From Microbacterium sp. T2.11-28 (lineage in GTDB: Bacteria; Actinomycetota; Actinomycetes; Actinomycetales; Microbacteriaceae), in the NCBI RefSeq assembly GCF_950097975.1, contig NZ_CATNHF010000001.1, positions 735,445 to 799,444 of the forward strand: a stretch of DNA of 64,000 nt. Reading direction: 5' to 3'. Of this stretch, positions 50,465 to 57,935 are shown piece after piece. The notes under the pieces were generated by a model. The model was not told the DNA's origin. It ran no database searches and was given only the letters and a program-made list of their open reading frames with translations. A program made the translations under genes and the position numbers. The number at the start of each line of letters is the position of its first letter. Positions within the stretch are counted from its first letter, which is position 1.

Positions 50465-50640
50465 AAAAAAGGCGCTGTCGAAAGACAGCGCCTTTGATCC
50501 ACGACCGAGGTCGCGGCAGTCGTGCACACGATGCCGAAGGACATAGCGACCGGAGTCATACCGGTCTGTGGCATTCATGGATCGAATGCGGGGTACTACG
50601 TCCATCTGCTCCCCCTGGGCTCGTGCGAGCGTCGGGATCA
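50465..50640 (-). ncRNA. Candidate structured non-coding RNA of about 175 nt with its own promoter and terminator
   Basis: This gene-free stretch encodes an RNA on the minus strand with consistent pairing throughout. A closing stem joins 50631-50639 (GATCCCGAC) to 50496-50505 (GTCGTGGATC, one bulge). An 8-bp stem (50596-50603 with 50539-50546, one G-U) encloses two perfect hairpins, 50571-50589 and 50548-50566, making a three-way junction. A further hairpin lies at 50515-50535, and a terminator with six T follows at 50471-50492. A GGGGG/CCCC pair (50611-50615 with 50590-50593) could form a pseudoknot. The -10 TATTAG and -35 TTGCGC lie just upstream with 18-bp spacing. A 63-codon frame (50605 to 50414) with GGGGGAG ahead of its ATG crosses the terminator; it is the alternative reading, as a leader peptide for the HNH gene. 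I lean to a stand-alone RNA; the raiA-type class is worth testing. Confidence 0.7.
50471..50492 (-). terminator. Rho-independent terminator of the structured RNA
   Basis: A perfect 9-bp stem (GGCGCTGTC/GACAGCGCC) with a 4-nt loop is followed, on the minus strand, by TTTTTT. It is the only textbook terminator with a T tract that I see in this window. Confidence 0.9.
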
Positions 50641-50642
50641 GG

Positions 50643-50672
50643 CTAATACACCGCGCGCAGGGCGAGGCGCAA
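50643..50672 (-). promoter_or_regulatory. Sigma-70-type promoter of the structured RNA
   Basis: TATTAG (50643-50648) and TTGCGC (50667-50672) are separated by 18 bp on the minus strand and point to a start near 50639, which coincides with the 5' side of the closing stem. Confidence 0.65.
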
Positions 50673-50722
50673 CGTGATGCGATCGTCGCCGCGTGTCGGA
50701 GGTGCGTCGAGGACGCGGGGGA

Positions 50723-51613
50723 TCAGCTGGCGTTGGCCTGCAGCCACGACTCGGCGTTGACGTAGCCGCCGTTGAGCCGGATCTCGAGGTGCAGATGCGT
50801 GCCGAAGGCACGACCCGTGTCGCTGACCTGCCCGATGAGCTGACCCGCCGAGACGGTCTGGCCGACCGAGACGCGACGGCTGCCGTAGAGCATGTGGGCG
50901 TAGAGCGAGGTGACGCTCTTGCCGCCGATGTTGTGCGCGATCTTGACGTACACGCCCCAGCCCGGGCCGCTCTCGCTCGAGGCGACGACGACGCCGTCGG
51001 CGATCGCGTAGATGGGAGCGCCCCGGCCGACCATGTAGTCGGTGCCCTTGTGGCCGGCGTACGGGGTGCCGAAGTTGTTGAACGAGGTGAGCGGGCGGAC
51101 CACGTCGCCTGCTGCGGCGATCGTGGCGGGGACGGCCATGCTCACCGACGACGACGAGGAGTACGAGGAGGACTGCGCGGCCAGGCGCGCGGCCAGGGCG
51201 GCCTTGGCGGCCTCCTCCTGCTTCTTCTTCTCGATCTCCTCGGGCGTGGTGGCCGAGTAGCCGCCGCGCTTGAGGGCCGCGGGCGTAGCCTCGGAGGCGA
51301 TGACGAGCGACTGGGCGTTCTCGGCGGCGACCTGCTGGATCGTGACGGCCTCGTCGGTCACACCGCGAGCGGCGGCGAAGGCGGGGATCGCGACGGTGGC
51401 GACCATTCCGGCCACGGCGGTGACGGTCAGGAAGCTGCGCACCGGGTGCGCGGTGCGGTGGCGCGCGCGACGGGTGGCCACGGCCGGGCTCTTCGCCGCG
51501 GTGCGGCGGGCGAGCATCCGGCGCGAACGACCGCTCCGCGCGGCGTCGATCGCCTGGGCAGGGGTCGTCTCGGAGTCGGGTGCTTCCTTCGACGAATCGA
51601 ACTGTTCAGCCAA
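50723..51613 (-). CDS. M23-family (LytM) metallopeptidase, secreted or membrane-anchored
   Basis: The 296-aa protein should cut peptidoglycan cross-bridges at the cell surface. A cytoplasmic basic tail is followed by one hydrophobic segment (about 58-80), a coiled-coil stretch with EEIEKKKQEEAAKAALAARL, and a C-terminal M23 domain. That domain has zinc ligands in AGHKGTDYMVG and HLHLEIRLNGG (HxxxD and HxH). The only start near a ribosome site is TTG at 51613 with GGGAGGAAAG before it; no ATG or GTG fits. A long structured leader and an MtrA-box-like direct repeat precede it. Confidence 0.87.
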   Translation of the reverse strand: MAEQFDSSKEAPDSETTPAQAIDAARSGRSRRMLARRTAAKSPAVATRRARHRTAHPVRSFLTVTAVAGMVATVAIPAFAAARGVTDEAVTIQQVAAENAQSLVIASEATPAALKRGGYSATTPEEIEKKKQEEAAKAALAARLAAQSSSYSSSSSVSMAVPATIAAAGDVVRPLTSFNNFGTPYAGHKGTDYMVGRGAPIYAIADGVVVASSESGPGWGVYVKIAHNIGGKSVTSLYAHMLYGSRRVSVGQTVSAGQLIGQVSDTGRAFGTHLHLEIRLNGGYVNAESWLQANAS

Positions 51614-51790
51614 ACTTTCCTCCCGGCCTCCGCTTACCCAGGCCGGGTGAGACGCGTCCGTCGGCAGTGTTCGTCGTACTGTGTCGGGCACAGATGTACG
51701 GGCTTCATCCACGCGAACGACGGACCGTAGAGGCTTTCCGCGTGGAGGTCCTGTGGCGGGCTTCTCGCCGTCGGACTCTTGCACGCTACC
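51614..51790 (-). promoter_or_regulatory. Structured 5' leader of the M23 peptidase, candidate cis-regulatory RNA
   Basis: The leader contains paired CCACGCG/CGCGTGG arms, a CTGTG/CACAG hairpin inside GTAC arms, a GTCC...GGAC helix with an inner GGCG/CGCC, and a final 8-bp hairpin (51622-51629 with 51640-51647). The last arm includes the first three G of the ribosome site GGGAGG, so it could block translation. Actinobacterial cell-wall hydrolase genes are known targets of c-di-AMP (ydaO) riboswitches. I do not see the full ydaO consensus, so the class is open. Confidence 0.5.
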
Positions 51791-51795
51791 GGAAA

Positions 51796-51812
51796 GTAAC
51801 GAATAAGTCACG
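51796..51812. promoter_or_regulatory. MtrA-box-like direct repeat GTAACG-N5-GTCACG
   Basis: The two half-sites repeat with an 11-bp period upstream of the M23 leader. MtrA response regulators of actinobacteria bind GTAAC-type direct repeats before cell-wall hydrolase genes. Confidence 0.45.
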
Positions 51813-51849
51813 CAAGGACCCTGTCTGTCAGGACCCTCCCCGGTGATGC

Positions 51850-52557
51850 TCAGGCTTGCGGGCGTGCCTCGACGAGGAAGATGTGCGACGCGACCTCGAC
51901 CGGGAGCTCCAGTCCGTCGTCCTGTCCGTCCATCTGCACGAGCACGTATCCCTCGCTGAAACGGAACTGCCCGGAGGCGCCGGGCACGACCCCGGCGGCG
52001 CGCAGCTGGTCCAGCAGCTCCGGGTCGACCTGCACCGGCTCCGCGAGCCGGCGGACGGTGCCGGCGATGGGCCCGCCCTCGGTGTTCAGGGCGCGGACGA
52101 GGCCGACGACGCCGTCGTGGAAGGTGTGGGCGGGGACGTCGCCGAGCTGGTCGAGCCCCGGGATCGGGTTGCCGTACGGCGATTCGGTGGGGTGGCCGAG
52201 CAGCTCGATGAGGCGCCGCTCGACGAGCTCGCTCATGACGTGCTCCCACCGGCAGGCCTCTTCGTGGACGTAGGCCCAGTCCAGGCCGATCACGTCGCTG
52301 AGCAGCCGCTCCGCGAGACGGTGCTTGCGCATGACGTCGACGGCCTTCTGCCGGCCGGCGTCGGTCAGCTCCAGCGAGCGGTCCTCGGAGACGACCACGA
52401 GACCGTCGCGCTCCATGCGGCCGACCGTCTGGGAGACCGTCGGGCCCGAGTGACCGAGACGCTCCGAGATGCGGGCACGCAGAGGCGTGATGTCCTCCTC
52501 CTCGAGCTCGAGGATCGTGCGCAGGTACATCTCGGTGGTGTCGATCAGATCGGTCAT
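51850..52557 (-). CDS. ideR: IdeR/DtxR-family iron-dependent repressor
   Basis: The 235-aa protein matches DtxR almost in numbering. The winged helix reads ARISERLGHSGPTVSQTVGR, metal site ligands are Met10, Cys102, Glu105 and His106 (ACRWEHVMS), and ancillary ligands are His79, Glu83 and His98. A C-terminal SH3-like domain follows (about 150-230). It should repress iron uptake and siderophore genes when bound to Fe(II). The ATG at 52557 is the start; a longer open frame upstream is unsupported. It diverges from serC. Confidence 0.94.
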   Translation of the reverse strand: MTDLIDTTEMYLRTILELEEEDITPLRARISERLGHSGPTVSQTVGRMERDGLVVVSEDRSLELTDAGRQKAVDVMRKHRLAERLLSDVIGLDWAYVHEEACRWEHVMSELVERRLIELLGHPTESPYGNPIPGLDQLGDVPAHTFHDGVVGLVRALNTEGGPIAGTVRRLAEPVQVDPELLDQLRAAGVVPGASGQFRFSEGYVLVQMDGQDDGLELPVEVASHIFLVEARPQA

Positions 52558-52645
52558 GCAAGGCCTCGTCGCGCGGGTTCTGGGGTGGCCTTCCAGCCTA
52601 TCCGTTTGTGACGGCCGGTGGCCGGGCGCCGGCAGCCGCCGACCA

Positions 52646-52651
52646 TAGAAT
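52646..52651 (+). promoter_or_regulatory. -10 box of serC (leaderless)
   Basis: TAGAAT ends 6 nt before the ATG at 52658. Confidence 0.6.
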
Positions 52652-52657
52652 CGGTCC

Positions 52658-53776
52658 ATGGCCCACGTCACGCTCCCCCGCGAGATCCTGCCCACCGACG
52701 GACGCTTCGGCTGCGGCCCGTCCAAGATCCGCGCGGAGCAGCTCGCCTCGCTCGCCGGCCCCGGGTCGGTGCTGATGGGGACCTCCCACCGGCAGTCGCC
52801 GGTGAAGAGCCTCGTCGGCCAGGTGCGGATGGGGCTGTCCGACCTCCTGCGCCTTCCCGACGGCTACGAGATCATCCTCGGCAACGGCGGCTCGACGGCC
52901 TTCTGGGACGCTGCGGCGTTCGGGCTCATCGAGTCGCGCGCCCAGAACCTCGTCTTCGGCGAGTTCGGCGGGAAGTTCGCCGGTTCCGCTTCGGCGCCCT
53001 GGCTGGAGGCCCCCGACGTGCGCAAGGCCGAGCCGGGGACGCGCGTCGCCGCCGAGGCCGTGCCGGGCGTGGACGTGTACGCGTGGCCGCACAACGAGAC
53101 CTCGACCGGCGTCGCCGCCCCGGTGACCCGCGTCCGCGGCGACGAGGGCGCCCTCACCGTCATCGATGCCACGAGCGCCGCCGGCGGCATCAACTTCTCG
53201 GTGTCCGAGAGCGACGTCTACTACTTCGCACCGCAGAAGAACCTCGGCTCCGACGGCGGCCTGTGGTTCGCGGCGGTCTCGCCGGCCGCCATCGAGCGGA
53301 TCGAGCGGGTCGCCGCCTCGGGCCGCTACATCCCCGAGTTCCTGAGCCTCAAGAACGCCCTCGACAACTCGCGGCTCAACCAGACGCTCAACACGCCGGC
53401 GGTCGCCACGCTGCACCTGCTCGACAAGCAGCTCGAGTGGATCAACGGCAACGGCGGCCTGGGCTGGGCCGCCGCCCGCACCGCCGAGTCGTCGGGTGCG
53501 CTCTACGCGTGGGCCGAGCAGGCGCCGTACGCGACGCCGTTCGTGGCCGACCCCGCCGACCGCTCGCCGGTGGTCGTCACCATCGACTTCGACGACACGG
53601 TGGATGCCGCGGCCGTCGCGGCGAGCCTGCGCGGCAACGGCGTGGTCGACACCGAGCCGTACCGCAAGCTCGGCCGCAATCAGCTGCGCATCGCGACGTT
53701 CGTGTCGATTGAGCCCGACGACGTGCGCCAGCTGATCAAGTGCATCGAGTACACGATCGACGGCCTCAGGGGCTGA
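52658..53776 (+). CDS. serC: Phosphoserine aminotransferase
   Basis: The 372-aa PLP enzyme converts 3-phosphohydroxypyruvate to phosphoserine in serine synthesis. It is the actinobacterial SerC type: FGCGPSKIRAEQLASLA opens the protein, GTSHRQSPVKSLV follows, and YYFAPQKNLGSDGGLWFA near residue 188 carries the PLP lysine. Length is normal. The mRNA appears leaderless. It diverges from ideR. Confidence 0.95.
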   Translation: MAHVTLPREILPTDGRFGCGPSKIRAEQLASLAGPGSVLMGTSHRQSPVKSLVGQVRMGLSDLLRLPDGYEIILGNGGSTAFWDAAAFGLIESRAQNLVFGEFGGKFAGSASAPWLEAPDVRKAEPGTRVAAEAVPGVDVYAWPHNETSTGVAAPVTRVRGDEGALTVIDATSAAGGINFSVSESDVYYFAPQKNLGSDGGLWFAAVSPAAIERIERVAASGRYIPEFLSLKNALDNSRLNQTLNTPAVATLHLLDKQLEWINGNGGLGWAAARTAESSGALYAWAEQAPYATPFVADPADRSPVVVTIDFDDTVDAAAVAASLRGNGVVDTEPYRKLGRNQLRIATFVSIEPDDVRQLIKCIEYTIDGLRG

Positions 53777-53883
53777 TCGCCGGCCGGGCCTGGCGGAGGT
53801 CCGCGCCCCGGGCTCTTGCGAGGGGGCGGCCTCACGGTCCCCGAACCCGCCGGGCCTCCTCCCCAGGCGGCTCCGCGGCGTGG

Positions 53884-53892
53884 TTATCCACA
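53884..53892 (+). other. Perfect DnaA-box sequence TTATCCACA
   Basis: The nine bases equal the DnaA consensus. It is a single copy just before the DUF222-HNH gene, with no AT-rich region or further boxes, so it is not an origin. Confidence 0.5.
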
Positions 53893-53956
53893 GGAAATGG
53901 CTCTGACCTGGCCTTCCCTTCCTCGGATGTCGGAAGCCCCGAGCAGGATCGGCCGT

Positions 53957-55285
53957 ATGACAGGCATCAGCGCGAGCGATCCCGGCGTCGTCCCGCCCCG
54001 GGTCGACGCGCTGCTGGATGCGCTGGCGGACGCGGAGCGGACGATCGCCGCCGCACAGGCCCGCAAGATCCTGCTGCTCGCGGAAGCGGTCGAGATGGCG
54101 CGGGCGCAGGCAGAGGCGGATGGCGCGGCGTCGTCACGCGATGCAGACATCCCGATGAGGTCGATGGCCGCGCAGATCGGCGCCTCGCTGCGTCACCCCG
54201 ACCGATCGGTGCAACGCGAGCTGTCCGACGCTTTCGAGATCGTGACCAGGTTCCCGGCGACGCTCACCGCTCTGGCCGACGGGTCCATCTCCCGCGCACA
54301 TCTGGAGGTCGTCGTGGACGCCGGAACCCGGATCGACGACGATCAGGTCCGGCGGGAGTACGAGGATGCCGCGCTCGCGATCGCTCGCCGGGAGGCGCCC
54401 GGGCGATTGCGGCCCGCGGCGAAGCTCCTCGCGAGCAGGCTCCACCCGGTCCCGCTCAACGAGCGGCACGCGGTCGCTGCGAAAGGCCGCTCGGTGTGGG
54501 TGCGTGACCTCGACGACGGCATGGCGGAACTCATCGCGACGCTGCCGGCGGCGATCGCGCACGGGATCAAGAACCGGCTCGACCAGATCGCCCGCCAGGC
54601 CATCGATGCCCGCGGCACCGTCGAGGCATCGCCGCTCGACGAGCCCACCCCGATCGACAGCCGGTCGGCGGGCGAGGTCCGCACCGACGTCCTCACCGAC
54701 CTGCTCCTCACCGGGCACGCCTCACCCGAGGTCACGAACGGCTCGCTCCCCGAGCGCGAGGCGATCGTCGCGCAGGTGCAAATCACGGTCCCCGTGCTCA
54801 CGCTCCTGGGCGCCGGCACCGCACCCGCGGAGCTCGTCGGCCACTCCCCGATCGACACCGCCACCGCGCTCCGGCTCGCGGGGACGGCGACGGGATGGGA
54901 CCGGGTCCTCACCCACCCGATCACCGGATCCGTCGTCGCGGTCGACCGGTACCGGCCGTCGGATCAGCTGAGACGGTTCCTGCGAGTCCGAGACGAGCAC
55001 TGCCGCTTCCCCGGCTGCCGGATGCCCACCGCCCGCTGCGACGTCGACCACACCATCGCGAGGGCGCACGACGGACCCACCGAGCTCGGCAATCTCGCCC
55101 ACCTGTGCCGACGCCATCACACGCTGAAGCACCACTCCGCGTGGCGGGTCCGGCAATCACCGGACGGCGTCCTCCACTGGACGAGCCCCACCGGCCGCGT
55201 CTATCCCGACCGGCCGGCGCGCACGCTGTTCTTCACGACCGGCGACCCTTCAACCGGCGATGTGACGGAGCGCGCGCCGTTCTGA
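53957..55285 (+). CDS. DUF222-type HNH endonuclease
   Basis: The 442-aa protein has an N-terminal DUF222 helical domain (about 20-270, with LADGSISRAHLEVVVDAGTR) and a C-terminal HNH nuclease. RFPGCRMPTARCDVDHTIAR and GNLAHLCRRHHTLKH carry the zinc Cys and the catalytic DH and His residues. These proteins occur in many divergent copies in actinobacteria and behave like mobile or selfish genes, often preceded by TTATCCACA. The ATG at 53957 is chosen; an in-frame ATG at 53897, just after the DnaA-box sequence, is an alternative. A pair of short GC-rich repeats follows the stop. Confidence 0.9.
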   Translation: MTGISASDPGVVPPRVDALLDALADAERTIAAAQARKILLLAEAVEMARAQAEADGAASSRDADIPMRSMAAQIGASLRHPDRSVQRELSDAFEIVTRFPATLTALADGSISRAHLEVVVDAGTRIDDDQVRREYEDAALAIARREAPGRLRPAAKLLASRLHPVPLNERHAVAAKGRSVWVRDLDDGMAELIATLPAAIAHGIKNRLDQIARQAIDARGTVEASPLDEPTPIDSRSAGEVRTDVLTDLLLTGHASPEVTNGSLPEREAIVAQVQITVPVLTLLGAGTAPAELVGHSPIDTATALRLAGTATGWDRVLTHPITGSVVAVDRYRPSDQLRRFLRVRDEHCRFPGCRMPTARCDVDHTIARAHDGPTELGNLAHLCRRHHTLKHHSAWRVRQSPDGVLHWTSPTGRVYPDRPARTLFFTTGDPSTGDVTERAPF

Positions 55286-55303
55286 CGGTCAGCCGTCGGG
55301 CGA

Positions 55304-55345
55304 CCCCTCGACAGGCTCGGGGACCGCCCCTCGACAGGCTCGGGG
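55304..55345. repeat. Two tandem copies of CCCCTCGACAGGCTCGGGG
   Basis: The 19-bp units at 55304-55322 and 55327-55345 are identical and 4 bp apart. The unit is an imperfect palindrome around GACAGGCTC, a sequence that recurs in many GC-rich actinobacterial genomes. Confidence 0.7.
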
Positions 55346-55378
55346 GCCGGGGAACGGCTCGGAGACCGCGACCGCGGG

Positions 55379-56014
55379 CTAGTCGGCGAGCGGCGACGGC
55401 CGCGGATCGAGCACCGCGGAGACGATCGCCTCGATCGCGAACTCCGAGGCCCGGGCGAGATCGACGTCGGTCGGATCGAGGAGCCACTGCACCTGCAGAC
55501 CGTCCATGGCGGCGAGGATGCCGGCAGCGGCATATGCGATCGTGTCGGGCTCGGTGACGCCGCGCTGCGCGCAGATCAGACGGAAAGCGGCCGTCGCCTC
55601 GGCGCGCAGCGTCCGGTAGCGGCCCTCGAAATACTCCCGCCCCGGGTGACCGTCGGTGACGGACTCGGCCGAGAGCACCGCGTAGGCCTGCACGATGCCG
55701 GCACGGCGCGCGTTGAGGAACGCGGTGCGCACGAGGTGGCGGAAGAACTCGACCCCGTCGGGAATGTGCTGGCCCTCGATGTCGGCGACATCGGTCTGGT
55801 CGCGATGCTCCAGCACCTCCAGGAGGAGCTGATCCTTCGAGCCGAAGTGGTGGAGGATCCCGGCGTGGGTCATGCCCACCTGATCGGCGATGTCCTGCAG
55901 CGTGCCGCCCGCGAAGCCCTTCGCGCCGAAGATGTCGACGGCGGCGTCGAGGATGTCCCGACGGCGCGCGATCGTCTCGGGCCGCGATCGCGGCTGACGT
56001 CGTCCGTCGACCAT
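55379..56014 (-). CDS. TetR/AcrR-family regulator
   Basis: The 211-aa protein has an N-terminal TetR helix-turn-helix, ARRRDILDAAVDIFGAKGFA to TLQDIADQVGMTHAGILHHF (about 16-56), and a helical ligand domain. GGAGGG precedes the ATG. It is divergent from the oligosaccharide importer/GH3 operon across a region with an 18-bp inverted repeat, so it probably represses that operon until a sugar or sugar derivative binds. Confidence 0.92.
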   Translation of the reverse strand: MVDGRRQPRSRPETIARRRDILDAAVDIFGAKGFAGGTLQDIADQVGMTHAGILHHFGSKDQLLLEVLEHRDQTDVADIEGQHIPDGVEFFRHLVRTAFLNARRAGIVQAYAVLSAESVTDGHPGREYFEGRYRTLRAEATAAFRLICAQRGVTEPDTIAYAAAGILAAMDGLQVQWLLDPTDVDLARASEFAIEAIVSAVLDPRPSPLAD

Positions 56015-56095
56015 GTGTCGCCCTTCCCTCCGATGCCGGATCAGAGTCTACGCAGGTCGATTCCGCAACGATCCCGCATCATGAGTTGCTTACTT

Positions 56096-56113
56096 ACTTA
56101 CTTGATTGTAAGT
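56096..56113. promoter_or_regulatory. Inverted repeat ACTTAC-N6-GTAAGT, candidate TetR operator
   Basis: Two perfect 6-bp arms lie in the AT-rich part of the divergent region, 82 nt from each start codon. TTAC repeats three times just before it. Confidence 0.6.
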
Positions 56114-56196
56114 TAACTCCCGCAATCACACTCAGTGCCGAGTTGCTCGTTCGAGAGTCCACCCGGCGCCGGGGATCCACTCACGAAGGAGAAGCA

Positions 56197-57855
56197 ATGA
56201 GGCTCAAGACCTCCCTCGCCGCCGTCGGCCTCGCCGCGGCCCTGGTGCTGACCGGCTGCGCCGGTGGCACGGGCGAAACCACCGATCCGGCAGGATCGGG
56301 TGCCGCCCTCACGATCGCCAAGCCCGACGGCGCGATCACCACCGAGTCCAACAACCCCTACCTCGGCGACTCGTCCGCCTCGAAGTACGGCTACGGCAAG
56401 GTCATCTTCGAGTCGCTCGCGCTCGTCAACCCGACCGGCGACCTCGGCACGACGCCGTGGCTGGCCGAGGAGGTCACCTGGAACGAGGACTTCACCCAGC
56501 TGACGGCGAAGGCCCGCAGCGGCGTGAAGTGGAGCGACGGCGAGGACTTCACCGCCGAGGACATCGCGTTCTCGTTCAACCAGGTGCTCGACGGCAAGCT
56601 CAACGACACCAACGCGCTCGATCTGAAGAGCGTGGCCGTCGACGGCGACACCGTCACGATCGACTTCAACAGCTCGAAGTTCACGCAGCAGGCACGCGTG
56701 CTGCACTTCCAGATCGTGCCCGAGCACATCTGGGCCGACATCGCCGACCCCAACACCGACCCGCTCACGGGCGAGGGCCAGGCCGTCGGCACGGGCCCGT
56801 ACGTGCTCGACTCGTGGACCACCGAGTCGGTCACCCTCGCCGCGAACCCCGAGTACTGGGGCGGCGAGCTGGCGGTGCCCGAGCTGCACTACGTCTCCTA
56901 CGGCGACAACGCCGCCCTCACCACCGCGCTGGCCACCGGCGAGGCGGACTGGGCGCAGGCGTTCATCCCGCAGATCCAGGACGCCTACCTGTCCGCCGAC
57001 GACGCCAACCAGTTCCTCGTCTCGCCGACCGCCGGCGCCGGCACGCTCTTCCTGAACCTCCAGAAGAAGCCGTTCAACGACGTCGCCCTCCGCCAGGCGC
57101 TGGCGTGGACGATCGACCGCGAGGCCTACGTCGACATCGCCCGCGAAGGCGCGAGCTCGCCGGTCTGGAGCGTCACCGGCCTCGGTGAGGTGCTCGACAG
57201 CGAGATCCTGCCCGAGTACCAGGGCCAGGACTACTCGGTCGACGTCGAGAAGGCGAAGTCGATCCTCGAGGACGCCGGCTACACCTGGAAGGACGAGAAG
57301 CTCATCGACCCCGACGGCGAGGCCGTCTCGTTCTCGATCTCGGTCCCGGCCGGGTGGAGCGACTGGAACACCGAGCAGGCCCTCATCGCCGAAGAGCTCA
57401 AGGAAGGCCTCGGCATCGACGTGAAGGTCGACCAGCCGGACTGGGGCGGCTGGGACGCCGCCCGCCAGGAGGGCACGTTCGACGCGATCATCCACTGGCT
57501 CGAGGACACCGGCAACGCGTACGGCATGTACACCTCGACGATGGACCCCAAGTGGATCGTGGACGGCAAGGCCGCGTTCAACTTCGGCCGCTTCGACGAC
57601 CCGGCCGTGACCGAGGCGCTCAACACGTACGCCAACGCGTCGTCCGACGAGGACCGTCAGGCCGCCCTCGCCGTCATGCAGAAGGCGTTCGTCGAGAACG
57701 TGCCGGCGATCCCGCTCGGCTCGCACCCGCTGCTGGGTGAGTTCAACACCCGCAACTACGTCGGATGGCCTTCGGAGGACGACCAGTACGCGTCGGCCGA
57801 CCCGACCCAGCCCGCCGTCGTGCAGGTGCTGACGAAGCTGACCCCGGCCGAGTGA
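56197..57855 (+). CDS. ABC transporter family-5 substrate-binding lipoprotein
   Basis: The 552-aa protein has a lipoprotein signal (LVLTGC, Cys21) and the family-5 (DppA/OppA-type) fold: WLAEEVTWNEDFTQLTAKAR, VKWSDGEDFTAEDIAFSFNQ and GTGPYVLDSW. Family-5 proteins bind peptides, but several bind cello-, manno- or xylo-oligosaccharides. The GH3 beta-glucosidase at the operon end supports a beta-linked sugar here. GAAGGAG precedes the ATG. Length is normal. Confidence 0.92.
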   Translation: MRLKTSLAAVGLAAALVLTGCAGGTGETTDPAGSGAALTIAKPDGAITTESNNPYLGDSSASKYGYGKVIFESLALVNPTGDLGTTPWLAEEVTWNEDFTQLTAKARSGVKWSDGEDFTAEDIAFSFNQVLDGKLNDTNALDLKSVAVDGDTVTIDFNSSKFTQQARVLHFQIVPEHIWADIADPNTDPLTGEGQAVGTGPYVLDSWTTESVTLAANPEYWGGELAVPELHYVSYGDNAALTTALATGEADWAQAFIPQIQDAYLSADDANQFLVSPTAGAGTLFLNLQKKPFNDVALRQALAWTIDREAYVDIAREGASSPVWSVTGLGEVLDSEILPEYQGQDYSVDVEKAKSILEDAGYTWKDEKLIDPDGEAVSFSISVPAGWSDWNTEQALIAEELKEGLGIDVKVDQPDWGGWDAARQEGTFDAIIHWLEDTGNAYGMYTSTMDPKWIVDGKAAFNFGRFDDPAVTEALNTYANASSDEDRQAALAVMQKAFVENVPAIPLGSHPLLGEFNTRNYVGWPSEDDQYASADPTQPAVVQVLTKLTPAE

Positions 57856-57935
57856 GCCCGCCCCCGGTGGAGCGGATGCGCACTCCGCGTCCGCTCCACC
57901 GGGGCGCGCACCCGAACGAAAGCGAGCACGCTCCG

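Noticed and set aside
50414..50605. 63-codon frame as a stand-alone protein gene
   Set aside because: It runs through a strong terminator and every part of it is involved in RNA stems. I keep it only as an alternative leader-peptide reading.
53884..53892. DnaA box as evidence for a replication origin
   Set aside because: There is only one box, no AT-rich stretch and no dnaA, dnaN or parAB genes nearby.
55304..55345. CRISPR array
   Set aside because: There are only two short units with a 4-bp gap, no spacers of regular length and no cas genes.
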